Source: Mycoplasmopsis sturni DSM 22021
GTDB lineage: Bacteria; Bacillota_I; Bacilli_A; Mycoplasmatales; Metamycoplasmataceae
Assembly (NCBI RefSeq): GCF_000701485.1
Contig: NZ_KL370785.1
Span: 188,957-252,956, forward strand
DNA: 64,000 bases
Direction of reading: 5' to 3'
How positions within the stretch are numbered: position 1 is the first letter of the stretch; each line of letters opens with the position of its first letter. Both the position numbers and the translations under genes were made by a program. Of the stretch, positions 46,293 through 56,869 are shown in pieces. The notes beneath the pieces are model-generated. The model searched no databases and had not been told where the DNA came from. It was given only the letters and a program-made list of their open reading frames with translations.

Positions 46293-46296
46293 AATT

Positions 46297-46722
46297 TTAT
46301 AATTCTGAAATTTCTTCAGCTAAATTCGCAAGATCTCCTTCAGTATACTGACTTTCAAAAGCCTCAAAACTTTCTTTTGATCAAAGTTCAATAATTGATC
46401 CGGTTCCCACAAAAACAACTTCTTTTTGGATAGCGAGCTTATCAATAATAAACTTTGGAAGTGAAATTCTTCCTTGCTTATCAAGTGATGCTTCGAAAGC
46501 GTTGGACATAATAATTCGAGTAAAATGTCTCACTTTTTGGTTAAATTGAGATTTACTTTGGAGCTGTTGAACATAAGCAAGAAAGTTTTCCTGGCTACGG
46601 AGCTCATAATTTTGATCAAGTCCGATAGTTATAAAAAAACTTCTACCTAGGTATTCTTTAAAAACAGGCGGCAAAACCACACGGTTTTTATCATCAACAG
46701 TTCGTGTGTGTTGTCCATACAT
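46297..46722 (-). CDS. mraZ: Transcription regulator MraZ
   Basis: 141 residues with a TGA=Trp near the end. Two AbrB-like MraZ repeats: N-terminal HTRTVDDKNRVVLPPVFKEY, and the second EASLDKQGRISLPKFI. The start MYGQHTRTVDD is chosen by family and by GGGAGG just upstream; an ATG 41 codons upstream in frame lacks both. It binds DNA repeats ahead of its own operon and controls division genes. Confidence 0.94.
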
Positions 46723-46723
46723 A

Positions 46724-46747
46724 CCACTTCCTCCCACTATCCACCAA
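46724..46747 (-). promoter_or_regulatory. Candidate MraZ operator repeats
   Basis: Directly before the mraZ ATG, the minus strand carries TTGGTGG, ATAGTGG, then GAG and GAAGTGG: three near-repeats of the AAAGTGG type that MraZ binds in Mycoplasma. The last two overlap the ribosome site, and TAAAAT of a probable -10 is just upstream. Confidence 0.45.
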
Positions 46748-46879
46748 TATTTTACCTTATTTAGTATGCTTTTTTTAAAAAAATTGATGGTATTTTTTAA
46801 ATATGGATACTTTTCCATATGATTAAAAATTCTCTTTGCGTACACTTGTATAAACGTAAAATAAAACTCTAAAAAAGAA

Positions 46880-46912
46880 GAAAAAAACGCAAAATAAAGT
46901 TGCGTTTTTTCT
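46880..46912. terminator. Terminator between pdhD and mraZ
   Basis: Perfect 11-bp stem AAAAAACGCAA/TTGCGTTTTTT with a 7-nt A-rich loop. It ends the pdh operon on the minus strand. Confidence 0.88.
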
Positions 46913-46943
46913 AATTTATAATAAGTTTAACCTAAGAAAAAGA

Positions 46944-48779
46944 TTATTTTGCTCTAAGTTTAGCAAGCGAAAGTTTAAGACTTGCTGAACGAGCGGCTTC
47001 TCAAATAATTTCTCCATATGTTGGGTGAGGGTGAATTGTTTTAGCAATTTCATTAACAGTAATTTCTTGCTCCATTGCTAAAGCAATTTCTGAAATATAA
47101 TCAGTAGCATGAGCACCAACAATTCATGCTCCTAAAATTTCACCAAATTCTTTATCAATAATAAGCTTAATAAATCCTTGGGTATTAACTGCAGCAATTG
47201 ATTTTCCTAAGTATTCAAATAAGTATTTTGAAGTAAGGACATCTTTTCCTTGAGCACGAGCTTCTTCTTCGGTAATTCCAAGGAATGCGATTTCTGGATT
47301 AGTGTAAATACATCCAGCAACTGATTTAGGTTTATATGTTTCTTGATTTTTGTCACCTAAAATATTATAGATGGCAGTCATCGCATGTGCATACGCAACA
47401 TGAGCTAACATAGCTTGACCAACAACATCACCAATAGCATAAACACCTTCAATGTTTGTTCTTTGGTGATCATCAACAATAATTTCTCCTCTTGAACCAA
47501 GTTTAATTCCCGCTTCTGCTAAACCTTGAGTATTAGGTGTTCTTCCGGTAGCAGTAAGAATTAATTCTTGCTCAAGAATTCTTTGTTCACCTTTAACATT
47601 AATATGTAATTTGTCATTTTCAAATTTTTCTGTTTGTGCTTCAAAAAGTACTTCTACTCCTAATTTATCAAGCATTTTAGCTAGTTCTTTTGAAACATCC
47701 TTATCTGCAGCAGGAAGAAGCCTTTCGGTATTTTGTACAATAACAACCTTAGTTCCTAGTGAAGCAAAAATGGTTGCAAATTCAAGCCCTATTACTCCCC
47801 CACCAATAATAGTTACTGATTCAGGACGTTTGTCTTTTCAATTAATAGCTTCTTTAGAAGTGATAATTTTTTTATCTTGATATCCTTGTTCAAATCCAGG
47901 AATCTTTAGTAATTTATTAGCTGTTGAACCAGTGGCAATAATAAGGTTTTTAGTACGGTATACTTTTCCATTAACTTCAACTACACGATCTCCAAGAATT
48001 TTTCCCTCACCAAAAACAGTTTTAGCTTTTGATGATTTCATAAGCATTTCTACTGAACTTGAGATTTTCTTAACAACTTCTTCTTTACGAGCATGCATTG
48101 ACTGTCAAGTTTTATCATAATCAATTGCCGCTGTTTTTTTGAAGGTAATTCCATATTCTTCAGCATGTGTAATAGTTTTAACTACTTCTGTTGATTTTAA
48201 AAGAGCTTTAGTTGGAATACATCCGGTATTTAAGCAAACTCCTCCTCAAAATGATTTTTCAATAATCATTGTTTTAAGCCCGCTTTTTCCGGCTTCTTCG
48301 GCAGCTAAGTATCCACCAGGACCTGAACCTAATACAATAACATCGTAGTCTTCATCAATTTTTCCATTATAAGGCTTAACTGAATTATTTGGTCCTTTTG
48401 ATTCTTGTGTAGGAGCCGCTGAAGCTTTAGCAAAACCAGAAAGATCAATAAGATCATTATTAACAACAGCTTCTCCAACAACCGATGCCCCGGTTTCGGC
48501 TTTTGGCGCTGTTTCCGTTTCTGTTTCTGTTACATTATCACCTGATCCATCATCAATAAGAAAAATTTCTTGACCAACATGAATAACATCGCCTGTATTC
48601 ATCATGATCTTACTGATTTTTCCATTAACTGGAGAAGTGATATCAGAAGTTACTTTATCAGTTTCAACACTAAATAAATTATCACCTTCTTTAATATCTT
48701 GACCTTCTTTTACGTAAATTTCTGCAACTGTACCTTCGTGAAGTCCTTCACCAATGTCAGCGAATTTAAATTTATACAT
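46944..48779 (-). CDS. pdhD: Dihydrolipoamide dehydrogenase with N-terminal lipoyl domain
   Basis: 611 residues with TGA=Trp codons. Residues about 1-80 form a lipoyl domain with the lipoylation site FSVETDKVTSDI. A flexible linker (about 85-150) follows. The flavoprotein part starts with DVIVLGSGPGGYLAAEEAG (FAD). A CLNTGCIP-type redox disulfide region is encoded opposite 48200-48250, then NAD binding VTIIGGGVIGLEFAT and the C-terminal dimer interface. It reoxidises the lipoyl group of the PDH complex. Last gene of pdhABCD. Confidence 0.93.
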
Positions 48780-48780
48780 C

Positions 48781-49707
48781 TTAGTACACTCCTAATACTT
48801 CGGGTTTTTCTAATAATTCTTTAATCCGTGAAGCAAATCTTCCAATTTCTGCACCATCAATTCAACGGTGATCGGCAGCAATAGTAATATACATTGCTTT
48901 ACCTGCTACAACTTGTCCATTTTTAACCATCGCTTCATCCACAATAGCACCTACTCCAGCAATTGCTAATTCAGGATAATTAATAACAGGAACTCCTCAT
49001 AAACTTCCTACTGATCCATAATTAGTTACAGTAAAGGCGGCACCACGCATTTCATTGGGCTTGATGGTTTTTTCTCTTGCAGCTTTGGCAAGTCTTGCAA
49101 TTTCTTTGGCAAGATCTAAAATTGAAAGTTGATCAGCTCCATTGATAACAGGAACCATAAGTCCTGCTTCGGTATCAACTGCAAATCCTAAATTAATTAC
49201 TCCAGGAAAATCTAAAGTATTTTTTGCTTCATTAAATTTAGCTGTAAATTTTGGAAATTCTCTTAGTGCAATAGAAACAGCTTTAAGAATATATGGTAAG
49301 AAAGTAAGTTTAACATTTTCGTTTTTCAGTACAAGATCTTTGATTGAACTTCTTAAATTTCAAAGCGCAGTCATGTCAATTCTGTGGACTAAGTTAACAT
49401 AAGCAACATTATCTCACGAATTAGTTAAAGCTTTAGCAATGGCTTTTCTAATTGGGGTAATTGGGGTTGAATACGGTTCACCAAAAGTAATTTGTTTTAC
49501 CGGCGCAGCTGCAGGTGCTGTCGATTCACTTGAAGTAGGTTTTGGCGAAATTGTTTGAGCACTAGCTTTTGATTGTGACTGAGCTAAATATGCTTCAACA
49601 TCAGCCACTAAAATTCTTCCGTGATCTCCTGAGCCTTGAACTTGTTCTAAATCAATTCCAAGTTTGGCAGCTTTAGCTCTTGCAATAGGTGTTGATTTAA
49701 TTGGCAT
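48781..49707 (-). CDS. pdhC: Dihydrolipoamide acetyltransferase (E2) without lipoyl domain
   Basis: 308 residues. It starts with the peripheral subunit-binding domain (STPIARAKAAKLGIDLEQVQ then GRILVADVEAYL), then an Ala/Pro/Ser linker, then the catalytic domain ending in the DHRWIDGAEIG active site. There is no lipoyl domain. The swinging arm of the complex is instead on E3 (pdhD). It transfers acetyl groups to CoA. AAGGAGAAA precedes the ATG. It lies 15 nt after pdhB and 1 nt before pdhD. Confidence 0.93.
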
Positions 49708-49722
49708 TTTTTCTCCTTCTAA

Positions 49723-50721
49723 TTAAAATTTAAACGACATTACTTCTTTAACTTTATCAATGATTTTTTCATCATTAATTGCGTGGAAGTTTTCGCCTTT
49801 TGCAAGTGGCACAGTAATATCGTATCCAGTTAAACGAGCCATTGGTGCTTTAAGATATTCAAAAGCTTTTTCGTTAACTCTAGCCATAATTTCAGATGAA
49901 ACAGAAAAACTTCTAACTGCTTCATGAACAACTAATAATCTTCCTGTTTTTTTAACCGATTCAACAATGGTAGCGTGATCAAGTGGTTTAATGGTTCTAA
50001 GGTCAATAAGTTCGATTGAAATTTCAGGATTTGATGCTTGAAGTTTTCTCATTGCTGCAAGTGAATCGTGTACTTGCGCACCATATGTGACCAAAGTTAA
50101 GTCATTTCCAGAAACAAGAACATTAGCCTTTCCGATTTCAACCTCATAATATTCAGCTGGAATTTCTTGTTTTCCAGCACGATAGATTTTTTTAGGTTCC
50201 AAGAAAATAACAGGATCAGGATCATTTAAAGCAGCTAATAAAAGACCTTTTGTATCATATGGAAAAGCAGGCATAACTACTTTAGTACCAGGAACATGTG
50301 AATAAATGGCTTCAAGAGCTTCTGAGTGGTGCTCTAATGCTCTAATTCCTCCACCCATAGGCATACGAATAACAATCGGTACATGTAAACGACCACGAGA
50401 ACGATTTCTTAAACGAGCTGCATGTGTAAAAATTTGTTGCATTGCTGGATATGAAAATCCTTGAAATTGTAACTCTCCAATAGGTTTAAGACCAGCAAGT
50501 GATGCTCCAATTGCTACTCCGGCAATTGCAGCCTCTGAAATTGGGGTATCAAAAACACGAGCTACGCCATATTTTGCCTGAAGTCCTTGAGTTGCTCTAA
50601 AAACCCCTCCTTCAAATCCGGCATCTTCTCCAAAAAGAACAACATTTTCGTCTTTTTCCATAGCTAAATCAAGAGCATGAGTGAGTGCTTCAATGTTATT
50701 TACTAATAATTTTTCAGCCAT
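49723..50721 (-). CDS. pdhB: Pyruvate dehydrogenase E1 beta
   Basis: 332 residues, normal length. ALDLAMEKDENVVLFGEDAG, then the metal/potassium region GGIRALEHHSEALEAIYSHV and the C-terminal half VVHEAVRSFSVSSEI. It forms the thiamine-dependent E1 heterotetramer with PdhA. The ATG overlaps the pdhA stop by one base (TAATG), preceded by AAAGGAGC, so the two subunits are made together. Confidence 0.95.
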   Translation of the reverse strand: MAEKLLVNNIEALTHALDLAMEKDENVVLFGEDAGFEGGVFRATQGLQAKYGVARVFDTPISEAAIAGVAIGASLAGLKPIGELQFQGFSYPAMQQIFTHAARLRNRSRGRLHVPIVIRMPMGGGIRALEHHSEALEAIYSHVPGTKVVMPAFPYDTKGLLLAALNDPDPVIFLEPKKIYRAGKQEIPAEYYEVEIGKANVLVSGNDLTLVTYGAQVHDSLAAMRKLQASNPEISIELIDLRTIKPLDHATIVESVKKTGRLLVVHEAVRSFSVSSEIMARVNEKAFEYLKAPMARLTGYDITVPLAKGENFHAINDEKIIDKVKEVMSFKF

Positions 50722-51845
50722 TATTTTGCTCCTTTTTCACTTCAAAACTTAATAGCTTCTTGTTTTTGTTCGATTAAATATTCAGGTAATTTATCATAAG
50801 TGTAATCAAAAATATCATCAAGTTTAGTATTGATTTGGGTCATACTTTCTTCATAAGTCTTTTTAACTGTCTCAAGACTTGAAGCTCAAATTTGTTCTTT
50901 TTGAGCTTCATCTAAAGCACCAATGCTAAAAAGATAGTTTTCAAAACGATGCATTGGCTCTCATTTTTCATGCTCTTTTTCTTCTTGTTCACTACGGTAA
51001 ACTCTTGGGTTATCTGATGTAGTATGAGGTCCTTGACGTCATGTAACAAATTCAACAATAATTGGTTTATTTGTTTCCCTTGAATAAGTTATTGCATCTA
51101 AAATAGCTTCATAACTTGCTAAAAAATCATTCCCATCTACTCTAATTCCAGCACATCCAAAAGCTGCTGCTTTCATCGCAATGGTAGCTGATACTGATTC
51201 AAAATGGTTAGGAGTCGAAATAGCTCATTGGTTATTATTTACACAAAATACTGCAGGTCATTCTTGAACGGCGGCAATATTAACACCTTCAGCAAATTCC
51301 CCTTCTGTAGTTCCACCATTACCAACAAAAGTAACAGCTACACCACCAGTTTTTTTCTGTTTCATTGCATAAGCCATTCCGGCTGCATGCGAAATTTGAG
51401 ATGCAATAACAATATTAACTGGTAATACTTTTACATCTTCAGGAATATTGCATCCTCATTCGTTACCATTTCAGTAAAGCATTTGATTTAACATAGGCAC
51501 ACCAAGAGCTAACATAGTTGCATTTGATCTAAAAGCTGGTAAAAATCAGTCTGTTTTAGGATTCATAGCAAAAGCAGTGGCTACCTGGAGTGCTTCTTCC
51601 CCTAAGTTTGGAACGAAAGTTAGCATTCTTCCTTGTCTTTGTAATTGAAGCATGTAAGTGTCTTGCTGACGCGAAAGCACCATTCATTTATAAGCTTCAA
51701 CTAATTTTTCTTTTGACAAAGAAGGTTTATATTTTTTATCAATTAATTTACCATCAATATCAAGAATTCTAATCATTTCATTAGGATCTGACATTACTGT
51801 GTAATTTCCCTCTTTATCTAAAGCATATTTATACTTATGTGACAT
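50721..51845 (-). CDS. pdhA: Pyruvate dehydrogenase E1 alpha
   Basis: 374 residues with many TGA=Trp. The thiamine-diphosphate motif region reads VTFVGNGGTTEGEF and CVNNNQWAIS (the usual GDG...NN is GNGG...NNN here). HAAGMAYAMK and the phosphorylation-loop region YRSEQEEKEHEK follow. It decarboxylates pyruvate and passes acetyl to the lipoyl domain. AAAGGA precedes the ATG. First gene of pdhABCD with its own promoter. Confidence 0.94.
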
Positions 51846-51888
51846 ACTTTAAGAGTCCTTTCAAAGATATTCAATTTATCTAATAAAT

Positions 51889-51894
51889 ATTATA
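51889..51894 (-). promoter_or_regulatory. -10 hexamer of the pdhABCD promoter
   Basis: A perfect TATAAT on the minus strand, 43 nt before the pdhA ATG, within a very A/T-rich stretch. The -35 is not clear. Confidence 0.55.
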
Positions 51895-51971
51895 ACTTTA
51901 TTTTAGAAAAATTAAGAATTTTCCACATATTCCCATATCGTATAAAAATAAGACGAAATTGTAAAAAATAA

Positions 51972-52000
51972 AGAAAAAAGCACAATTTGTGCTTTTTTGG
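51972..52000 (-). terminator. Terminator after tmRNA
   Basis: AAAAAAGCACAA then TTGTGCTTTTTT, 11-12 bp, 15 nt downstream of the tmRNA CCA end; a T run follows on the minus strand. Confidence 0.85.
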
Positions 52001-52014
52001 TCGCTTTTGCGTTT

Positions 52015-52384
52015 TGGTGGAGATGACGGGAGTCGAACCCGTGTCCGCATATAAACTTAAATTTGCTTCTACAGTTTAGTTTGTTTTTCTTTAGAAAATC
52101 ATGCTCAAAACAAACAAAAAGAAACATGTTTTCTTTGACTATATTTCGCTTAATAAATCGTCAGTTTATTGCTATCCCGAAAGCCCGTTATTAAATTGTG
52201 GGAGCAAGATAATAACGACCAAACTTTATTAAAATGCGAAAGCTTGGGTTTGTGGTTGCATAAACATAAAGTTTGATGCTTTTTCTTCTTTAGATTTTCC
52301 GTTTATTAAAACCTAGAAGTCGTTAAGGAGACCAATCCACTGCCACAAAAATTCATCCATACACGTCGAAACCATTACACCCCC
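52015..52384 (-). ncRNA. ssrA: Transfer-messenger RNA (ssrA)
   Basis: 370 nt. The 5' end GGGGGTG pairs over 7 bp with CATCTCC before the encoded ACCA 3' end. The T arm GGGTTCGACTCCC and the 5' signature GTAATGGTTTCGAC are perfect. The tag frame reads from about 52300 to 52232: GKSKEEKASN at the start, QPQTQAFAF at the end, followed by two TAA stops. The hydrophobic end fits other Mycoplasma tags that target stalled products to Lon. The gene sits 1 nt downstream of smpB, its obligate partner. Confidence 0.96.
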
Positions 52385-52385
52385 G

Positions 52386-52826
52386 TTAATAGTAACTTTT
52401 AAGCGTTTTTAAGAGGCGCTTTTGAGATTCTTCTTTGGCGATTTTATCACGCTTATCATATTTTTTAAGTCCACGAGCTAAGGCAATTTCGACTTTAATT
52501 TTACTTTGGTTATTAAAGTAGATTTTGAGCGGAACTAATGTTAAGGGTTGCGATTCAAGTTTGAATTTGATTCTTAGAATTTCGTGCTTATGCATTAATA
52601 ACTTACGATCTTGTCTTTCATTAACTTTTAATAACATATATTGCTTAAAATAAGCATCTTTAAGATAAAGTTCATTTTTGTAAATTGAACAATAAGCATT
52701 ACTTAAATCAACTGAATTAGCACGAGCAGTCTTAACCTCTCAGCCTTCTAATTTAATGCCTGCCTCAAATTTATCTAAAATTTCATAATCTCGTAAGATC
52801 TTTTTGTTGTTATTAATGATTTTCAT
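52386..52826 (-). CDS. smpB: SsrA-binding protein SmpB
   Basis: 146 residues with one TGA=Trp. The beta-barrel motifs read DYEILDKFEAGIKLEGWEVK and SVDLSNAYCSIYKNELYL; the C-terminal tail ALARGLKKYDKRDKIAKEES enters the ribosome decoding centre. It carries tmRNA to stalled ribosomes. It ends 1 nt before the tmRNA 5' end, so the two are produced together. Confidence 0.96.
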
Positions 52827-52869
52827 ATGCAACTAAATTTTAACATAAACAAAACTAAATTAGTAAATG

Positions 52870-52910
52870 TAAAAAAGCAACAAAAAAAGCAACTAAAGTT
52901 GCTTTTTTTA
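52870..52910 (-). terminator. Terminator after clpB
   Basis: AAAGCAACT/AGTTGCTTT with a 2-4 nt loop and a long T run on the minus strand; it overlaps the clpB stop. Confidence 0.8.
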
Positions 52911-55013
52911 TTTAATGGTAAATTTGTTTTTCTCAACTTCCACTTTTCAGTTTTTGTTGCTATTTTGTGATTCGATAATATAAAGAGCAATTAAACTTTC
53001 AAGATATTTTTGAATATAACGTTTAATTGGGCGCGCTCCATATTCAGGATCATAGCCATCTTTAATGATCTTTTCAATAACTTTATCATCAAAATCTAAA
53101 TGAATTTCCTTTGCAGCTCAAACACGATTTTTAAGTTTCTCAAGTTCAATTGTAATAATATCTTTAAGAGCCTTTTCACTAAGTAAATTAAAGGAAATAA
53201 TTTCATCAATCCGATTGATAAATTCAGGTTTGAGGAATTTTAATAAAATTGATTTTAATTTAGTTTCGCTTAAAGTGTTTTTTGAATCAATAATCTCTTT
53301 AGCTCCTAAATTAGTAGTCATAATAACAATTAAATTACGACCATTGATTTGTTTTCCTTTTGAATCAGTAATAATCCCATTATCAAGTAATTGTAAGAAT
53401 ATATTTAAAACATCTGGGTGTGCTTTTTCAATTTCATCTAATAAAAGTATGCTGTAAGGATTTTTCCGAATACGCTCTGAAACGTGTCCACCATCATCAA
53501 AACCAACATACCCTGGAGGAGCTCCAATAATTTTGGCAACTGTGTGTTTTTCCATATATTCAGACATATCTAAACGAATCATTTGTTTTTCACTATCAAA
53601 AAGATCTAACGCAAGTTTACGCGCTAATTCAGTTTTTCCCACTCCTGTTGGCCCCATAAAAAGGAAGCTTGCTAATGGACGGTTAGGATCATTAATATTA
53701 GCTTTAGTACGTAAAATAGCTTGTGATACCAATTTAACAGCATGTTTTTGTCCGATAATTTGCTTGTTTAAAGTTTTTTCTAAACTAATAAGTTTGCTTT
53801 TTTCGGCTTCAACAAGCTTAGATACTGGTATTTTAGTTCATTTTGACACAATCATAGCTACTTCTTCTTCTGAAACTGTGTCTTTAAGCAATTGGTTATT
53901 ATTGCTTTGCTCCAAATTACGTAATTCTTGTTCTACACTTGGTATTTCAGCGTATTTTATTTTTGAGGCAAGTTCATAATTAGTTTCATTTTCTGCTTTT
54001 GAAAGTTTAAATTTAAGATTAATAAGTTTTTCTTGTAATTTAGCAATCTTAGTAATGTTTGCTTTTTCTTCGTTTCATTGTTTGGTTAATTTCTCTATTT
54101 TATCGTTAACTTCTTTTAATTCATTTTCAATTTCATTTAGCCTTTTGTCTTGGTTGTTTTTGCCTTTAATGGCGTGTTTTTCGACTTCTAATGTCATTTT
54201 TTGTTGTTTAGCTTTTTCTAAGGATTCTGGAATAAAATTCATTTGCACTTTAATGGTTGCTGCTGCTTCATCCACTAAATCAATTGCCTTATCAGGTAAA
54301 AAACGATCGGTAATATAACGATTTGATAAATTAGCAGCAGCTACAAGTGCAGCATCATCGATTTTAACTTTGTGAAAATTTTCGAGAAATTCTTTAATTC
54401 CACGCAAAATAGTAATAGTATCACTAACACTTGGTTCATTAACATCAATTCGTTGCATTCTTCTTTCAAGAGCTGCATCACTTTCTATATATTTACGATA
54501 TTCATCAAAAGTAGTTGCCCCTACAAGATGTAAATTTCCACGTGCCATAGCTGGCTTAATGATGTTAGCTGCATCCATACCAGAATTAGAACCTGCTTTT
54601 CCGGTTCCTATTAACATATGAATCTCATCAATAAATAAAATAATTTCTTGCTTGCTTTCGTCAATTGCTTTCATAACTTCTTTAAGACGTTTTTCAAATT
54701 CACCTTGATATGAAGCACCCGCAATTAAAGCTGCTAAATCTAACTCAATAACTTGAGCATCAAGTAAATTTTCAGGCACTTGTTTTTCATTTATTTTTAA
54801 AGCAAGTCCTTCTACTATAGCGGTTTTCCCAACTCCTGGTTCACCTACAAGAACTGGGTTATTTTTAGTTTTACGACTTAAAATACGGACCATACGACGA
54901 ATTTCTTCATCACGACCAATAACTGGGTCCAGTTTATTTTGTTTAGCCAATTCAGTTAAATTCTTTCCATATTTAACTAATGGATTTTGATTTGGTTCTC
55001 ATGTTGCATTCAT
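52908..55013 (-). CDS. clpB: Disaggregase ClpB, short form without N-domain
   Basis: 701 residues. The N-terminal substrate domain of ClpB (about 150 residues in most bacteria) is missing; the protein begins close to AAA1 ([15 protein letters not shown], Walker [11 protein letters not shown]). The coiled-coil M-domain (about 300-430) is present, which separates it from ClpC/ClpA. AAA2 has [10 protein letters not shown] and [13 protein letters not shown]. It resolves aggregates together with DnaK. The short form is usual in mollicutes. GGAAAGGGG precedes the ATG. Confidence 0.94.
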
Positions 55014-55038
55014 AATATGCCCCTTTCCTTGTTAAATA

Positions 55039-55055
55039 GTTATAATTATTATAAC
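55039..55055 (-). promoter_or_regulatory. Inverted repeat over the clpB -10
   Basis: GTTATAAT-T-ATTATAAC, a perfect 17-bp palindrome that contains the minus-strand -10 TATAAT (55053-55048) with TG one base upstream (extended -10). No CIRCE element is seen here. Confidence 0.5.
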
Positions 55056-55099
55056 ATATTTTTTAGCAAAGTAAGTAATTATTTGCTAAATTTTTTAAA

Positions 55100-55136
55100 A
55101 TAAAAAAACACAACTAAAATTAAGTTGTGTTTTTAT
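55100..55136 (-). terminator. Terminator after the 55139 lipoprotein
   Basis: AAAAACACAACT, 7-nt loop, AGTTGTGTTTTT; T run on the minus strand. It ends the long nusB-to-lipoprotein transcript. Confidence 0.85.
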
Positions 55137-55138
55137 CG

Positions 55139-56149
55139 TTAAAGCCCTTTATAAATATTAGAAATTTCTTTTCAAGAATTAAGCATTTTAGTAAAAGGTG
55201 AATTGTCAGCAAAGTAACCTAAAAAATCACTACTTGGATATTCACCTCCATATTGGGATACTACATCTTGGATTGACTGTACATAATTAGAATATCCATT
55301 ATTTAAAAGATTGATTTGTTTTTTTAATTCATCCGGTAGTTCGCTTAAATGATCATTTAAATAATCTATAAAACCTTTAATTTTTTCATTAGCTAAACTT
55401 TTTTCATTAGCCACCACAGCACTTCATTCTTTTACAATATTACCTAAAGCATGAGTGTGTTCTGAGACTGTAGTTTCACCAGCGTTATTATCAACTTTAA
55501 TTTTTTTAGCCAATTGAGAATAATCAATTTTGGTTAATTTAGGATTATATCAATCTCTGTGATACTGACTTTGACCCTTATTTAGTCCTAGTGCCTCGTT
55601 GCTTCCGATATAAAATGTATCATCAAAGACTGAGCTCTTTTTAAAATTATGAACGAGTTTGTCGATTCTGTCTTTGGTTACATAAAAATCATTATTATCA
55701 CTATTGAATTGATTAGTAAGATCTGTGATAATGCTTTTTAATTCAGTATTAATTGAAGCAAAACGAATAAAAGCATCTATATAAGTTTTAATTTCATTTA
55801 AACTCAAATCAGTTTCTTGGTAAAAATTCTCTAAAATTTTTTGTTTTAACCCAAAGTTATTATCTTGATTTTGAATGTATTTATTAATTGAATCTAATGA
55901 TGAAATAAGACTTGATGTTTTCTGGTTAATATCTTTATAAAAGAAATCAATATTTTCGGTTTTTATCTTGTTTTTGTTTCCTAAAAAACTTTCAATTCTA
56001 TCAAATTGCTGATTATATTGTGTTTGAATTTTTTGTACTTCTTTTTGTCTTGTATCACTAGCTTTATCAAAATCGCTACCACATGAAATTGAAAGCGGAA
56101 TGATTGATACAACCGACAAAGGAGCTATTCATTTAAATATTTTTTTCAT
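55139..56149 (-). CDS. Lipoprotein of unknown function
   Basis: 336 residues with TGA=Trp codons. Signal peptide with lipobox SISC (Cys 23). The mature part is helical, Gln/Asn/Lys/Ser-rich, with coiled-coil-like segments and no enzyme motif. It begins 2 nt after the rluB stop and closes the operon that starts with nusB. Confidence 0.8.
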
Positions 56150-56151
56150 AA

Positions 56152-56868
56152 TTATTCCTCTTCTCTTGAAGTAAGTAATTTAAGATTCTTAATTTCCTTT
56201 AAATTAAGCCTACGATATTCACCCACAGGAATTTTTTCAACTGTAATTCCGGCATAAGCAATTCTTTTTAAATTAATAACTATCTTATTAACCGATTCAA
56301 AAATTTTTTTAACATGATGGTATGTTCCAACATGTAAGATTACTTCATAACTTTTTGGGGCACCTTCAATTGGTAAAACAACCTGCTGTGAAGGTTTACC
56401 ATTAATAATTAAAGTTTCATTTAATTTTTTTAATTCACTTTTAGTTAAAGGGAGGTTTAATCTGGCTCGATAATTACGTGTAATTTTATACTTAGGATGA
56501 GTTAATTTATTAGATAAATCGCCATCATTGGTTAAAAGTAAAACTCCAGTAGTATCATAATCTAAACGACCAACAGGAAAAATTTTATGTGGTGTATTAA
56601 TTAAATCAGTGACAATTTTGCGTCCTTCTGGATCTTTTAAAGTACAAACATAACCTTGAGGTTTGTTTAACACAAAATAAACTAAATTTTCTTTTTTAAT
56701 TGGTTTGTTATCAACAAGAATATGATCATTAAAACTTGCTTTGCTTCCAAGTTCAGCAACTTTTCCATTGACTTTAACACGTCCACTTTTAATAAAAATT
56801 TCCGCTTCACGACGCGAAGCAATTCCTGCTTGCGAGAGAATTTTTTGTAATCTTTCTAATTTTTGCAT
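56152..56868 (-). CDS. rluB: rRNA pseudouridine synthase (RluB/RsuA family)
   Basis: 238 residues. N-terminal S4 domain (ERLQKILSQAGIASRREAEI) and catalytic VGRLDYDTTGVLLLTNDG with the essential Asp. KPQGYVCTLKDPEGR is also typical of the family. It makes a pseudouridine in 23S (RluB) or 16S (RsuA) rRNA; the length and S4 start favour the RluB type. The start MQKLERLQ is chosen over an ATG 15 codons upstream because of the family N-terminus; it lies 1 nt after the nadD stop. Confidence 0.9.
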   Translation of the reverse strand: MQKLERLQKILSQAGIASRREAEIFIKSGRVKVNGKVAELGSKASFNDHILVDNKPIKKENLVYFVLNKPQGYVCTLKDPEGRKIVTDLINTPHKIFPVGRLDYDTTGVLLLTNDGDLSNKLTHPKYKITRNYRARLNLPLTKSELKKLNETLIINGKPSQQVVLPIEGAPKSYEVILHVGTYHHVKKIFESVNKIVINLKRIAYAGITVEKIPVGEYRRLNLKEIKNLKLLTSREEE

Positions 56869-56869
56869 A

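Noticed and set aside
53533-53979. 148-codon plus-strand open frame opposite clpB
   Set aside because: It mirrors the codon use of clpB, shows no protein-like pattern and has no ribosome site.
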